A stretch of 51,947 nt of DNA from Acidimicrobiaceae bacterium (GTDB lineage Bacteria; Actinomycetota; Acidimicrobiia; Acidimicrobiales; RAAP-2): positions 17,683 to 69,629 of the forward strand of contig PLQL01000016.1 in the NCBI GenBank assembly GCA_003160115.1, in the 5' to 3' direction. Positions 17,518 through 25,127 of the stretch are shown in pieces; position 1 is the stretch's first letter; every line of letters begins with the position of its first letter. Under the pieces are notes generated by a model. It had not been told where the DNA came from. It did not search any database and saw only the letters and a list, made by a program, of their open reading frames with translations. The translations under genes were made by a program, and so were the position numbers.

Positions 17518-17710
17518 GTCACCCCTCGGCGCCGCCCCCACGGCGCCCCCCACGACACGGCCCAAGGTGTTGGACCCGACGAGGTCCCCGGGTCGTAGGC
17601 TTGGCCGTCCCCGCAATGATGTCGCTGGTTGATTAGCGCGGTGAGGGCCTTGGACGGCTCGCCCACGCGATTATGGTGTCGACCTGTCGACGATCGACGA
17701 AGCGTCCTCG

Positions 17711-18067
17711 ATGGCCCATCGGTTGGCGGAGGTCACCGAGGGGACGCGACGCGAGAATCGTACCTGGTTCGTTGCGGGCAAAGCATTCATGTGGGAGCGC
17801 CCCTTCAGCAAGGCCGACCTCAAGCGCTTCGGCGAGGAGAAGCCGCTGGCCGGACCGATTCTGGCTTTGTGCGTCGAGGACCTGGACGAGAAGCAAGCGG
17901 CCCTCGCCGCACACCCGGGTTCATTCTTTAGCATTTCGCACTTCGACGGGTACGCCGCCGTGCTCGTCCAGATGAATATGGTGACTAAGCGTCAACTCCA
18001 AGAGGCAATACTCGACGCGTGGCTCGCGAGCGCGCCTACACGCCTGAAACGTGGCTACCTGCGCTGA
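17711..18067 (+). CDS. MmcQ/YjbR-family protein
   Basis: This is a small cytoplasmic protein of the YjbR (CyaY-like fold) family, function unknown, 118 residues. VTEGTRRENRTWFVAGKAFMWERPFSK at about 8-35 is the family's VTEG...F.V.GK.F pattern; later ISHFDGYAAVLVQM matches the HFDGYPAVLV core, and the helix near 95-110 (LQEAILDAWLASAPTRL) matches the ending. The reading frame stays open upstream (LSTIDEASS precedes Met) without an ATG, GTG or TTG start, so the true start may be CTG 17684 or the 5' end may have been damaged. ATG 17711 is the only standard start. Confidence 0.65.
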   Translation: MAHRLAEVTEGTRRENRTWFVAGKAFMWERPFSKADLKRFGEEKPLAGPILALCVEDLDEKQAALAAHPGSFFSISHFDGYAAVLVQMNMVTKRQLQEAILDAWLASAPTRLKRGYLR

Positions 18068-18109
18068 GCGAGTTGCGACGTTCCAGACGGCACGAGCTTG
18101 CTCATTCGG

Positions 18110-19624
18110 TCACTCGTGTCGGTGCAGGGGCACGACGATCTCGCCGTCGAGGACCTCTTCGATGGCGTGACTGCTCGCGACGTGGGCGTCGGCGTCGTCG
18201 AGGGGCGGGCGTGTCGTCCGGCCGAGTCCGAGGGACACGGCGCCGGCCGCCAGGGCCATCGCCGCGATGAAGAGCCAGAGGTGATGGAAGTTGGCGAGTG
18301 CGGCGTTCTCGTTGGACGGTGTGCCCAAGAGCACGACCAGTAGCGCCACGCCGAGTGCACCACCAATTTGCCGAGCGGTCTGATTGACGGCGCTGCCCAC
18401 GGCGAAGCGTTCACGCTCGAGGCTCGACACCGCGGCGGCGCTCAGCACGGGAAAGGTCAGACCTATTCCCAGGCCGACGATCAAGGTACCGGGTAACCAC
18501 AAGGTCAGGTAGTGGGGCGCCAGGCGCACGCGCCACACGTACCAGAGCACGCCCAGGGCGAACGTAGCGAAGCCGACGAGCAGTACCGGTCGAAAGCCGT
18601 GTTTCGAGGCGATCTTGCCCGCGGGTCCAGAAACGACCGCGACGACCAGGGGTCCAGGGGTCACCGCCAGTCCGGCGTCAAGGATTGAGTAATGCCACAC
18701 GCCCGTGAGGAACAGTATGTTGCCGAGCAGCATGGCGAAGAAGCCCATCGAGTAGAGGAAGGCCGCGGCGTTCGCGAGACGGAACGAACGCGCCCGAAAG
18801 AGTGTGAGGTCGAGCACGGGCTGTTCGTGTCGACTCGAACGGAAGATGAAGAGCGCCAGCAGCGCGCACGCCAAAACGAAACCAGCGAGTACCCACGAAC
18901 TCGACCAGCCCCAGCTGGGACCTTCGGAGATGGCCAGCACGAGCGAGGCGAGGGCTACGCTCAGTATCGCGGCGCCCGGGTAGTCCGGCGCAGCCGATCG
19001 TTGCGCGCTCGCGGTGGTGATGAGGACCCTTCGTCCCACGAGGTAGGCGACGACACCGATTGGCACGTTCACGTAGAACACCGCTCGCCAGCCGAGCGCC
19101 GTGATGAGCGCGGCACCAAAGGACGGACCAGTGGCGACCGCGAGTGCGCCGATCCCTCCCCACAGCGCCACTATCTGCGATCGCCGTTCGATCGGATAGG
19201 CCGCGAGCAAGAGGCTCAGTGACGCGGGCAACATCATGGCGGCTCCGATTCCTTGGACCACGCGTCCACCAATCAGCAAGCCCACCGTGGGCGCCAGACC
19301 GCAGAACAGCGAACCAACACAGAACACCAAAAGTCCGGCGAAGAAGACCTTGCGAGCCCCGAGGCGGTCGGCGGTACGTCCTGCGATCACGAGCAGCGAA
19401 CCAAAGATGATGCTGTAGCCCGTGATGATCCAGGCCAGGCTGGCACGGGGGTCGTGGGAGAACGCGCGCTCGAGAGCGGGGAACGCCACGTTCACGATAG
19501 AGAGGTCGAGCGAACCCATGAAGGCGCCGAGCGCGGTCACCAAGAAGATGGCTCGACGTCGCGAGTCGTCGAGGTTCTCGGAGGCGGCCAATGGGCTGGT
19601 TAGTTTCGTCATGAAACGGACCAT
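18110..19624 (-). CDS. MFS multidrug efflux transporter (DHA2 type), divergent from HxlR
   Basis: This inner-membrane exporter has 504 residues and about 14 transmembrane segments. I start at ATG 19624 (MVRFMTKLTS), which has AAGAG upstream; the track adds eight codons. DLSIVNVAFPALERAF in TM1, AGRTADRLGARKVF (motif A) and ATGPSFGAALITALGWRAVFYVNVPIG (antiporter motif C region) are typical of EmrB/QacA exporters. It faces the HxlR gene across 41 nt that contain an 11-bp inverted repeat, so HxlR-type control in response to a transported compound is likely. The C-terminal tail is histidine/aspartate-rich and cytoplasmic. Confidence 0.87.
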   Translation of the reverse strand: MVRFMTKLTSPLAASENLDDSRRRAIFLVTALGAFMGSLDLSIVNVAFPALERAFSHDPRASLAWIITGYSIIFGSLLVIAGRTADRLGARKVFFAGLLVFCVGSLFCGLAPTVGLLIGGRVVQGIGAAMMLPASLSLLLAAYPIERRSQIVALWGGIGALAVATGPSFGAALITALGWRAVFYVNVPIGVVAYLVGRRVLITTASAQRSAAPDYPGAAILSVALASLVLAISEGPSWGWSSSWVLAGFVLACALLALFIFRSSRHEQPVLDLTLFRARSFRLANAAAFLYSMGFFAMLLGNILFLTGVWHYSILDAGLAVTPGPLVVAVVSGPAGKIASKHGFRPVLLVGFATFALGVLWYVWRVRLAPHYLTLWLPGTLIVGLGIGLTFPVLSAAAVSSLERERFAVGSAVNQTARQIGGALGVALLVVLLGTPSNENAALANFHHLWLFIAAMALAAGAVSLGLGRTTRPPLDDADAHVASSHAIEEVLDGEIVVPLHRHE

Positions 19625-19627
19625 ACA

Positions 19628-19679
19628 CTCTTGCGTTCTATGATGCAACTAACTAGACTGGACTTATGGAACGCAAGAG
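19628..19679. promoter_or_regulatory. Overlapping divergent promoter and operator-like inverted repeat
   Basis: CTCTTGCGTTC (19628-19638) and its exact complement GAACGCAAGAG (19669-19679) flank the space between the two start codons. On the plus strand, TTGCGT (19631-19636), 17 bp and TAGACT (19654-19659) make a promoter whose start point falls on the HxlR ATG at 19666, so that transcript would be leaderless. One arm covers the -35 and the other the first codons of the regulator, which suits autorepression and control of the exporter. Confidence 0.6.
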
Positions 19680-20160
19680 CTTTGTCGATATGGACTGCTC
19701 GGTCGCCCAGTGCCTTGAGGTGATCGGTGAGTGGTGGACGATGCTCGTCGTGCGTGATTGCTTCATGGGGGTGACCCGGTTCGAAGACTTCCAGCGTCGC
19801 CTTGGAATCTCCCGAAATATCCTGCATTCGCGACTAACCACACTGGTGGACGCCGGGATCCTCAAGCGGGTGCCGTATTCGGTGCACCCACCGCGCGACG
19901 ACTACAAGTTGACCGCGAAAGGTCTGGACCTCTGGCCGATTCTTACGGCGATGCGCCAGTGGGGTGATCAATACGCCGCGCCCGATGGACCGCCGGTCAC
20001 CATCACGCACGCCTCGTGTGGCGAAAATGCTCATGCGGTCATGGTCTGTCACCACTGTGGGGAGCGGATCGAACCCCGAGACGTGAAGCTTAATCCGAGG
20101 GCCAATCGGATGCCAGGCCCGCCTTTGCGTGAGCGCACCGTCACCGCTCCGCGCGCGTAG
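19666..20160 (+). CDS. HxlR-family transcriptional regulator
   Basis: This winged-helix regulator has 164 residues. The HTH domain spans about 10-100: CSVAQCLEVIGEWWTMLVVRDCF, then FEDFQRRLGISRNILHSRL, the wing GILKRVPYSVHPPRDDYKLT and LTAMRQWGDQY. A C-terminal extension has HASCGENAHAVMVCHHCGE, a possible metal knuckle seen in longer actinobacterial HxlR proteins. The start has no ribosome site; TAGACT six bases upstream indicates a leaderless mRNA. It is divergent from a DHA2 exporter with an inverted repeat between them, so it is likely the exporter's repressor. Confidence 0.85.
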   Translation: MERKSFVDMDCSVAQCLEVIGEWWTMLVVRDCFMGVTRFEDFQRRLGISRNILHSRLTTLVDAGILKRVPYSVHPPRDDYKLTAKGLDLWPILTAMRQWGDQYAAPDGPPVTITHASCGENAHAVMVCHHCGERIEPRDVKLNPRANRMPGPPLRERTVTAPRA

Positions 20161-20268
20161 CTGTTTTACCTTCCGGTCAGGTAGTTCGCTCAACCGTCGG
20201 TCTCGGGGTGGTCACGCCTGTATGGTCAAGTTGTCAGTGAAGACAACGTCGACAGAAGGCGGGATCGA

Positions 20269-20823
20269 ATGGCGCAGCCAATACTGGAGAGACGTTCGCT
20301 TTCGCGCGGATTGACGTTCGGACTAGCCCTCGCGGGCGCTTTGCTGATCACTGGCGTGGGTGTCGTCGGTGCGTCGAGCCATAGTGCCAAGGCCGTCGTG
20401 CTATCGACGCAACAGTCCTCGACCTACGGCACGATCCTGGTGAGCGGTGACACGCTCTATTCACTGTCGCCGAGTAAGACGGCTTGTGCGGCGACTTGCT
20501 TGAAGTACTGGCCCGAACTCACGTTGCCCAAGGGCGTCAACGCCGCCACCGCGGGTAAGGGTGTCGCAGCGGCGAAGATCGGTGTCGTGCACCGCGCGGG
20601 AGGCGTTCGTCAAGTCACCTACGAGGGCAAGCCCCTCTATTACTTCTCCGGTGACACGAAGCCCGGTGAAGTGAAGGGCAACGTCACTGACACCTGGGGC
20701 AAGTGGCAATCGATCGTGCTTTCGAGCAAGGGAGCGAGTTCAGGCACTACGACGACCACGACGAGTTCGGGTGGCGCGACGACGACCACGACGAGTCCCG
20801 GGGGTGGGGGCGTCGGTTTCTGA
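20269..20823 (+). CDS. Secreted COG4315-type 'secreted repeat' protein with Thr/Gly-rich tail
   Basis: This exported protein of 184 residues has unknown function. After a basic start there is a hydrophobic signal (LTFGLALAGALLITGVGVVGAS). Two repeats of the secreted-repeat family follow: YGTILVSGDTLYSLSPSKTACAATCLKYWPEL near 53-84, and RQVTYEGKPLYYFSGDTKPGEV near 116-137, with the typical L-Y/F-S-x-D and WP/W cores. The tail is low-complexity Thr/Ser/Gly encoded by an 18-bp direct repeat. AAGGCGGG precedes ATG 20269. A free cysteine pair sits in the first repeat (KTACAATC). Such proteins occur near electron-transfer or cell-surface genes in actinobacteria, but no such partner is seen here. 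Confidence 0.78.
   Translation: MAQPILERRSLSRGLTFGLALAGALLITGVGVVGASSHSAKAVVLSTQQSSTYGTILVSGDTLYSLSPSKTACAATCLKYWPELTLPKGVNAATAGKGVAAAKIGVVHRAGGVRQVTYEGKPLYYFSGDTKPGEVKGNVTDTWGKWQSIVLSSKGASSGTTTTTTSSGGATTTTTSPGGGGVGF
20749..20796 (+). repeat. 18-bp direct repeat within the Thr-rich tail
   Basis: ACGACGACCACGACGAGT occurs exactly at 20749-20766 and 20779-20796, a period of 30 bp. It encodes the TTTTTS-type tail of the secreted-repeat protein and is a likely site of length variation. Confidence 0.75.
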
Positions 20824-20851
20824 TGCGACTCACCTGGTCGATCGGAGACTC

Positions 20852-21934
20852 GTGACGTCGTCGTTCGTCTCGTTGTCGCGCTCGCGAAAGGATGTGCGGG
20901 TCCGTGGATCGGTCCTTGCGCGCACGTCTCAAACGGCGAACCGCACTCGAAAGTCCTTATATTTACCGGCGTTTTCCATCGTCGCCGTCGCGGTGACGCT
21001 CATTGGCATTGGTTGGTCGAGCAAGTGGGGCGGCTCGAGCTTCTCCCAGTCCATGACGAGTTTGCGGGTGGTGGTGGTGGGACCCGCGACGCTCATCGTC
21101 CTTGGTGCGTTCTTGGTGATCGAACGACTTCGCCCGGCCCAGCGTAGGTCCCTCTTCGCTCGCGGCTATCGACAGGACGTCCTGTTTACGCTCTTGAACG
21201 CCACGCTCGTCGTTCCCCTCGGGACCGCTTTGGCGCTCTCGTTCTCCGAAGTCGCGCGCCGCGTGGCGCCGTGGGTCGTCATCCCTCGCACCAGCGTCGT
21301 GCCCAAATGGGTCGTGATCGCCCTGATAATGATTGCCATGGACGCTTGCAACTGGTTCGCCCATCTGGCCAACCATCGCGTGCGCGTGCTCTGGCGTTTC
21401 CACGAGCTTCACCATTCTCAAGAGGACATGAGCGTGCTCACGGTGTTTCGCACCCATCCACTGATCCATGTGTCTTATCTTCTGGCGTTGGTCCCGGGCA
21501 TCGTTCTACTCGCCAACGGCGCGGTGCCCACGGCGATGCTCGTGCTCTACGCGGCCGTGGTCGCTTTCGAGCACTCCAACACCAATTTTGGTTTCGGCGC
21601 GCTCGAGCGAATCTTCGTAAGTCCGAACTACCACCGGATCCATCACCGGATCGAAGGACGCCAGGACGTGAATCTTGGTTTCGCGTTGACAATATGGGAT
21701 CAACTCTTCCATCGAGCGGTGTTCCCCACTGAACACACCGTTCGCATGGCCACCGGCCTACCCGGTCGGCCCCTCGCCGTCGAACAAGCGGGTGAGAAGC
21801 CCCATCACCTGCGTGTCTTCGTGGCTCAACTGGTGGGACCGTTCCGTCCGCTAGGGGAGGGGTCCGGGCATGTCGCCACTTCGCCGGTCGCGGGCGCGAC
21901 GGGACGAGAGGATGAGGAGACTGTCGCGTGGTGA
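20852..21934 (+). CDS. Fatty acid hydroxylase/sterol desaturase-family membrane protein
   Basis: This is a di-iron membrane oxygenase-like protein. I start at GTG 20852, preceded by GGAG; the track start at 20771 lies inside the previous gene. It has 360 residues with hydrophobic spans near 30-50, 65-90, 110-135, 145-165 and 210-245. The histidine clusters expected for the metal site are present: HLANH, HELHHS and HRIHH, the last followed by NLGFALTIWDQLF. The C-terminal 60 residues after the last motif are polar and not conserved-looking. The stop overlaps the DoxX gene by 7 nt. The substrate (sterol, hopanoid, carotenoid or fatty acid) cannot be told. Confidence 0.8.
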   Translation: MTSSFVSLSRSRKDVRVRGSVLARTSQTANRTRKSLYLPAFSIVAVAVTLIGIGWSSKWGGSSFSQSMTSLRVVVVGPATLIVLGAFLVIERLRPAQRRSLFARGYRQDVLFTLLNATLVVPLGTALALSFSEVARRVAPWVVIPRTSVVPKWVVIALIMIAMDACNWFAHLANHRVRVLWRFHELHHSQEDMSVLTVFRTHPLIHVSYLLALVPGIVLLANGAVPTAMLVLYAAVVAFEHSNTNFGFGALERIFVSPNYHRIHHRIEGRQDVNLGFALTIWDQLFHRAVFPTEHTVRMATGLPGRPLAVEQAGEKPHHLRVFVAQLVGPFRPLGEGSGHVATSPVAGATGREDEETVAW

Positions 21935-22476
21935 ACGGCGCGTCGTCGCGGTCTGCTCGAACGTCGAGATCCGTCAGGGCGCTGGTGGCGCCAAATTCCC
22001 CTATGGTCCTTCGAGACGTCGCCCTGGTGGTGGTACGGGGCATCCTCGCGTGGATCTTCATCTATTACGGGGCCGGCAAACTCTTCGGGGCGTTCAACGG
22101 TCCCGGGATCCATCAGACGTCCATCTTCTTTTCGACCGTCGCACACTTGCATCCGGGGGGACTCTTCGCGGTCCTGGGTGGTGTCACTGAACTCGGTGGC
22201 GGCATCGTGATGATCCTCGGGCTCGGCACACGACTCGCCGGCCTGGCCCTGACCGGCGACATGGTGATGGCCATGATCACCGTCACGTGGGCGCACGGCA
22301 TCAACTCGCAGTCGCTCAACCCGGGTTACGAACTCAATCTGGCCCTGGGAGCATTGGCCCTGGTCGTCGTCCTGCTCGGCCCGGGTCGATTCAGCCTCGA
22401 CGCGCTGCTCGCGCGCGGGTTTGCTGTGCGTCCGCGTCGAAGCGAGAGTGAAGCAGTCGACTTTCTCGATCGCTGA
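21928..22476 (+). CDS. DoxX-family membrane protein
   Basis: This is a four-helix inner-membrane protein of 182 residues. Family landmarks are ARGxL-type start of TM1 (VVVRGILAWIFIYYGAGKLFG), GGVTELGGGIVMILGLGTRLAGLAL in TM2-TM3, and a final hydrophobic stretch (NLALGALALVVVLLGPGRFSLD). DoxX proteins are linked to quinone or thiol redox in several bacteria. GTG 21928 overlaps the end of the desaturase-like gene and has GAGGAGA upstream, implying coupled translation and perhaps redox partnership. A later ATG at 22003 is possible but lacks a ribosome site. Ends in a cytoplasmic acidic tail. Confidence 0.82.
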   Translation: MVNGASSRSARTSRSVRALVAPNSPMVLRDVALVVVRGILAWIFIYYGAGKLFGAFNGPGIHQTSIFFSTVAHLHPGGLFAVLGGVTELGGGIVMILGLGTRLAGLALTGDMVMAMITVTWAHGINSQSLNPGYELNLALGALALVVVLLGPGRFSLDALLARGFAVRPRRSESEAVDFLDR

Positions 22477-22579
22477 GCCGTCATCGGCAGTGTCGTCTCG
22501 TTGATGGCCGCCAGCACTCGTGGCGTCCCCGGAGCAAGGTCGACTCGAACCGACGAGCCAGACACCTTCGACGCGAAGG

Positions 22580-23146
22580 TCAGTCCGCTCTACGTGAGCC
22601 GAAGTCGACGTCGCTGGTCGCCACCGTTCCGGCCGTGCGCCCTGGCGCGTCCTGGTACGTCCAGTACATGTTCGTATGCGATATCACCTTGTCGGGCGTG
22701 GGAGCGCCCCACTGTGAGGCGTCCTCAGTCGTGTGCGCGTCACTGACCAACAGTGCGTCGTATCCCCTAACGAAGGCACCGTGGAGGGTTGAGCGGATGC
22801 ACGCGTCGGTCTGGGCGCCCGTGACCACGACTCGACCCACGCCGAGGTCGGCGAGGACGTTCTCGAGTTCGGTGTCTTCGAAGGAGTCGCCGTAGTGCTT
22901 CTCGACGAGTGGTTCGCTGGGATCTGGGTGCAACTCGTCGGCGAGACGCCACCGGTCGCTGCCCCGTTCTAGTTGTTCGTCCGAGTGCTGGATCCAGACG
23001 AGAGCCACGTGCTCGGCTCGTGCCTTGTCCACGAGGGCGTTGATGTTCGCGATGACCCTGTCGCGCTCAAAGGCGTTTTCCACGACGCCCCGCTGAACGT
23101 CGATAACGAGCAGTGCGGTGTTCGGGCGATTCTTCAGCGTGGTCAC
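22580..23146 (-). CDS. Isochorismatase-family cysteine hydrolase
   Basis: This is a cytoplasmic alpha/beta hydrolase of 188 residues. The catalytic triad can be placed: Asp in LLVIDVQRGVV near 14, Lys in VEKHYGDSFEDT near 80 and Cys in VTGAQTDACIRST near 113, preceded by the usual non-proline cis-peptide region. I start at GTG 23146 (VTTLKNRPNTALL), which follows a G-rich ribosome-like stretch, since the track's 17 earlier residues do not fit the family. Members cleave isochorismate, nicotinamide, ureidoacrylate and related amides; nothing nearby picks among these. It is a single gene convergent with DoxX. Confidence 0.82.
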   Translation of the reverse strand: MTTLKNRPNTALLVIDVQRGVVENAFERDRVIANINALVDKARAEHVALVWIQHSDEQLERGSDRWRLADELHPDPSEPLVEKHYGDSFEDTELENVLADLGVGRVVVTGAQTDACIRSTLHGAFVRGYDALLVSDAHTTEDASQWGAPTPDKVISHTNMYWTYQDAPGRTAGTVATSDVDFGSRRAD

Positions 23147-23331
23147 GGTGCCCCCGACTCTTTGCGGATTCTTGCATTGGAGTGTAGGTCCAAACACTGG
23201 TTCGACGGCCGATTCACGAGGCGACGGTCGCGCTCGAGGTGCCGACGACGCGGGTCGTGGGGCAGGGGGCCGTAGCGGTCAACTGATACCCTCCGATACG
23301 TACGGCTCCAGTTGGCCCACCGAAGGGAAGC

Positions 23332-24078
23332 ATGACGAGCGCTTCTAAGAATGACGATGACGTCTTTGGACGCGCACTCTTGGACTGGGCCAAGGGGGGC
23401 ACCGCGTGTGAGGTACTCGAGCGCGAGGACGGCTTCGCCCAGCTTGGCGCGGGACCCGAGGTGTACCTCGCGAAATTCAGAGACTGGCCCGTCGCCGAGC
23501 GTGCTTCGGTCCGTTTGATGCAAGGTCGTGTCCTGGACGTCGGCTGCGGCGCGGGCCGAGTGGCACTGGACTTGCAGCGTCGCGGTCGAGAGGTGGTCGC
23601 ACTGGACACGTCACCCTTGGCGGTGCGAGCCGCCACGATTCGAGGAGTGAAGGAGGTCTGGCGTTCGCCCCTCGAAGACCTCGGGCCCAAGCTCGCGGAC
23701 TTCGACTCGCTCGTGCTCTTTGGCAACAACTTCGGGATTTTCGGCACACCCCGTCGTGCGCGACGTGACCTGAGCGCACTCGCGGCCCACACGAAACCCA
23801 GCGCCCGCATCTTTGTCGAAAGCACGAGCGCGTACTTCGGTGGGGCACCGGGCTTTGATCGCACGTACTATCGTCGCAACAGAGCAAAGGGGACGGCGCC
23901 CGGTCAAGGAAGATTCCGCTTCCTTTACGAGGACTTGCGAGGTCCCTGGTTCGATTGGCTCTACGTCTCGCCAGGCGAGATGAATGAACTCCTGCGCGAC
24001 ACCGGTTGGCATCAGCGTCGGGTCTTCAAGGCCGCGTTGAACGAGCCCTACGTGGCGGTGTTGGAGAAAGTGGACTAG
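23332..24078 (+). CDS. SAM-dependent class I methyltransferase
   Basis: This is a 248-residue cytoplasmic methyltransferase. Motif I is LDVGCGAGRVALDLQ at about 69-83, the acidic end of strand two is VVALDTSP near 90, and motif IV is DSLVLFGNNFGIF near 125. The C-terminal half (RTYYRRNRAKGTAPGQGRFRFLYEDLRGPWFDWLYVSPGEMNEL fragmentary here) carries the substrate region with many aromatic residues. AAGGGAAG precedes ATG 23332. No close neighbour suggests the acceptor, which may be a small molecule. Confidence 0.8.
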   Translation: MTSASKNDDDVFGRALLDWAKGGTACEVLEREDGFAQLGAGPEVYLAKFRDWPVAERASVRLMQGRVLDVGCGAGRVALDLQRRGREVVALDTSPLAVRAATIRGVKEVWRSPLEDLGPKLADFDSLVLFGNNFGIFGTPRRARRDLSALAAHTKPSARIFVESTSAYFGGAPGFDRTYYRRNRAKGTAPGQGRFRFLYEDLRGPWFDWLYVSPGEMNELLRDTGWHQRRVFKAALNEPYVAVLEKVD

Positions 24079-24210
24079 CCGCTTCGAAGCGGGTGTTCTT
24101 GCGAAGTGGTCGGCCACGGCGCGACGTCGCCGACTTCGACGTCCTATTAATAGTGCTCAGTTAGGTAATCACACGTCGCGAAATCCAGTCCTTGCTCTCG
24201 TCAGAGGGGA

Positions 24211-24504
24211 TTAACTTTCCAGGCGCACCGTAAGGACGATATCGACGTAGTCGCCACCGTCAAGGTCTTCGCTCTTGCGCACCGCCGCCTTGATGGGCAC
24301 GAGGTACGCGCCGTCTTTGGGGAACAATGAGGTCTCGAACATGGTGTCGCCGAGTTCGACGCGCACGGGAATGACGCCCCAGCCGTAGGTGGCGAGTGCC
24401 GAGACGGCCTGGATCTCCGCGCTCTCCTCCTCGGGTACCGCGACGAAGAAGAACGGCGCCGGGCCACGCCATTCAAATATCGTTCCGCCAAAGGTCAGCC
24501 GCAT
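24211..24504 (-). CDS. DUF1905 family protein
   Basis: This is a small beta-rich protein of 97 residues in the DUF1905 family. The pattern is clear: FGGTIFEWRGPAPFFFVAVPEE at the start, YGWGVIPVRVELGDT in the middle, and SLFPKDGAYLVPIKAAVRKSEDL near the end, finishing with a strand DYVDIVLTVRL. Function of the family is unknown. I place the start at ATG 24504 because TACGTT lies exactly six bases upstream, the leaderless spacing seen repeatedly in this window; ATG 24507 is the alternative. It is divergent from the Ddn-family gene. Confidence 0.8.
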   Translation of the reverse strand: MRLTFGGTIFEWRGPAPFFFVAVPEEESAEIQAVSALATYGWGVIPVRVELGDTMFETSLFPKDGAYLVPIKAAVRKSEDLDGGDYVDIVLTVRLES

Positions 24505-24510
24505 CATCGC

Positions 24511-24516
24511 AACGTA
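24511..24516 (-). promoter_or_regulatory. -10 hexamer of the DUF1905 gene (leaderless)
   Basis: TACGTT on the minus strand, six bases before ATG 24504. It fits the TANNNT-N6-start pattern and no ribosome site is present. Confidence 0.5.
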
Positions 24517-24595
24517 GCAAAACGGCGTTGGTATACAACCGCAGTGCGTCGGCGCTGCCCAGCCGGACAAGGGCGCCGGTGACTCAGCACGGGAC

Positions 24596-24601
24596 TACAT
24601 T
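24596..24601 (+). promoter_or_regulatory. -10 hexamer of the Ddn-family gene (leaderless)
   Basis: TACATT followed by exactly six bases and ATG 24608. There is no Shine-Dalgarno, so the start point probably coincides with the start codon. No good -35 is seen. Confidence 0.55.
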
Positions 24602-24607
24602 GTCTTC

Positions 24608-25051
24608 ATGCCAGTCAATGGAGAGTACGAGGCAAGTCCGTCGGAGTGGGTGCGCGATCAAGTCACTGCCTATGAGGAATCACACGGCACGCGCGCGAAC
24701 ACGTTGCGCGATACCGCTTTGCCGATCATCATTGTCACGACTCGGGGCAATCGAAGCGGCAAAGTGCGAAAGACGCCCGTCATGCGGGTGCTGTACGACG
24801 GCGCGTACGCACTGGTCGCTTCCAAGGGCGGCGCGCCCACGCACCCGGTCTGGTACTACAACTTGGTTGAAAACCCCGATGAAGTGGCCATCCAAGATGG
24901 ACCCGAACCTTTCGACGTCGTCGTGCGTCAGGTAAGTGGCGACGAGCGAGCGATCTGGTGGCAGCGGGCCGTCGCGGCGTACCCTCCTTACGGCGATTAC
25001 CAGCAGAAGACCGAGCGTGAAATCCCGGTCTTCATCGCGACACCCAAGTAA
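24608..25051 (+). CDS. Deazaflavin (F420)-dependent nitroreductase family protein (Ddn-like)
   Basis: This is an F420-binding split-barrel protein of 147 residues. It shows the family signature: LPIIIVTTRGNRSGKVRKTPVMRVLYDGAYALVASKGG (in parts) near 38-75, then HPVWYYNLVENPDEVAIQDG near 78-97 and a terminal ERAIWWQRAVAAYPPYGDYQQKT region. The GRxSGxxRxTPV and PxWYxNL motifs are those of Mycobacterium Ddn, which reduces nitroimidazoles and quinones with F420H2. The start is supported by a leaderless promoter hexamer. Together with the F420-dependent NADP reductase family gene at 3.4 kb it supports F420 metabolism in this organism. Physiological substrate unknown. Confidence 0.87.
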   Translation: MPVNGEYEASPSEWVRDQVTAYEESHGTRANTLRDTALPIIIVTTRGNRSGKVRKTPVMRVLYDGAYALVASKGGAPTHPVWYYNLVENPDEVAIQDGPEPFDVVVRQVSGDERAIWWQRAVAAYPPYGDYQQKTEREIPVFIATPK

Positions 25052-25115
25052 CGCCGCGACAACGTCGTCACTGAGGGCTCCCAAGCGCAGGGCCGCCTGC
25101 AAGTACGCCACGCAA

Positions 25116-25121
25116 TACGCT
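25116..25121 (+). promoter_or_regulatory. -10 hexamer of the EntS-like MFS gene (leaderless)
   Basis: TACGCT followed by six bases and GTG 25128. This spacing is the reason for preferring GTG 25128 over ATG 25134, which would have no room for a ribosome site. Confidence 0.5.
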
Positions 25122-25127
25122 TGACCA

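Noticed and set aside
17521-17547. GC-rich hairpin after the HipB-like gene as an intrinsic terminator
   Set aside because: A 7-bp stem exists but no T-run follows; noted in the gene entry only.
18678-19628. 316-aa minus ORF parallel to the MFS gene
   Set aside because: A +1-frame shadow of the exporter; no membrane pattern or motif.
23214-23864. 216-aa minus ORF
   Set aside because: Antisense to the methyltransferase gene; Ser/Arg/Pro-rich shadow.
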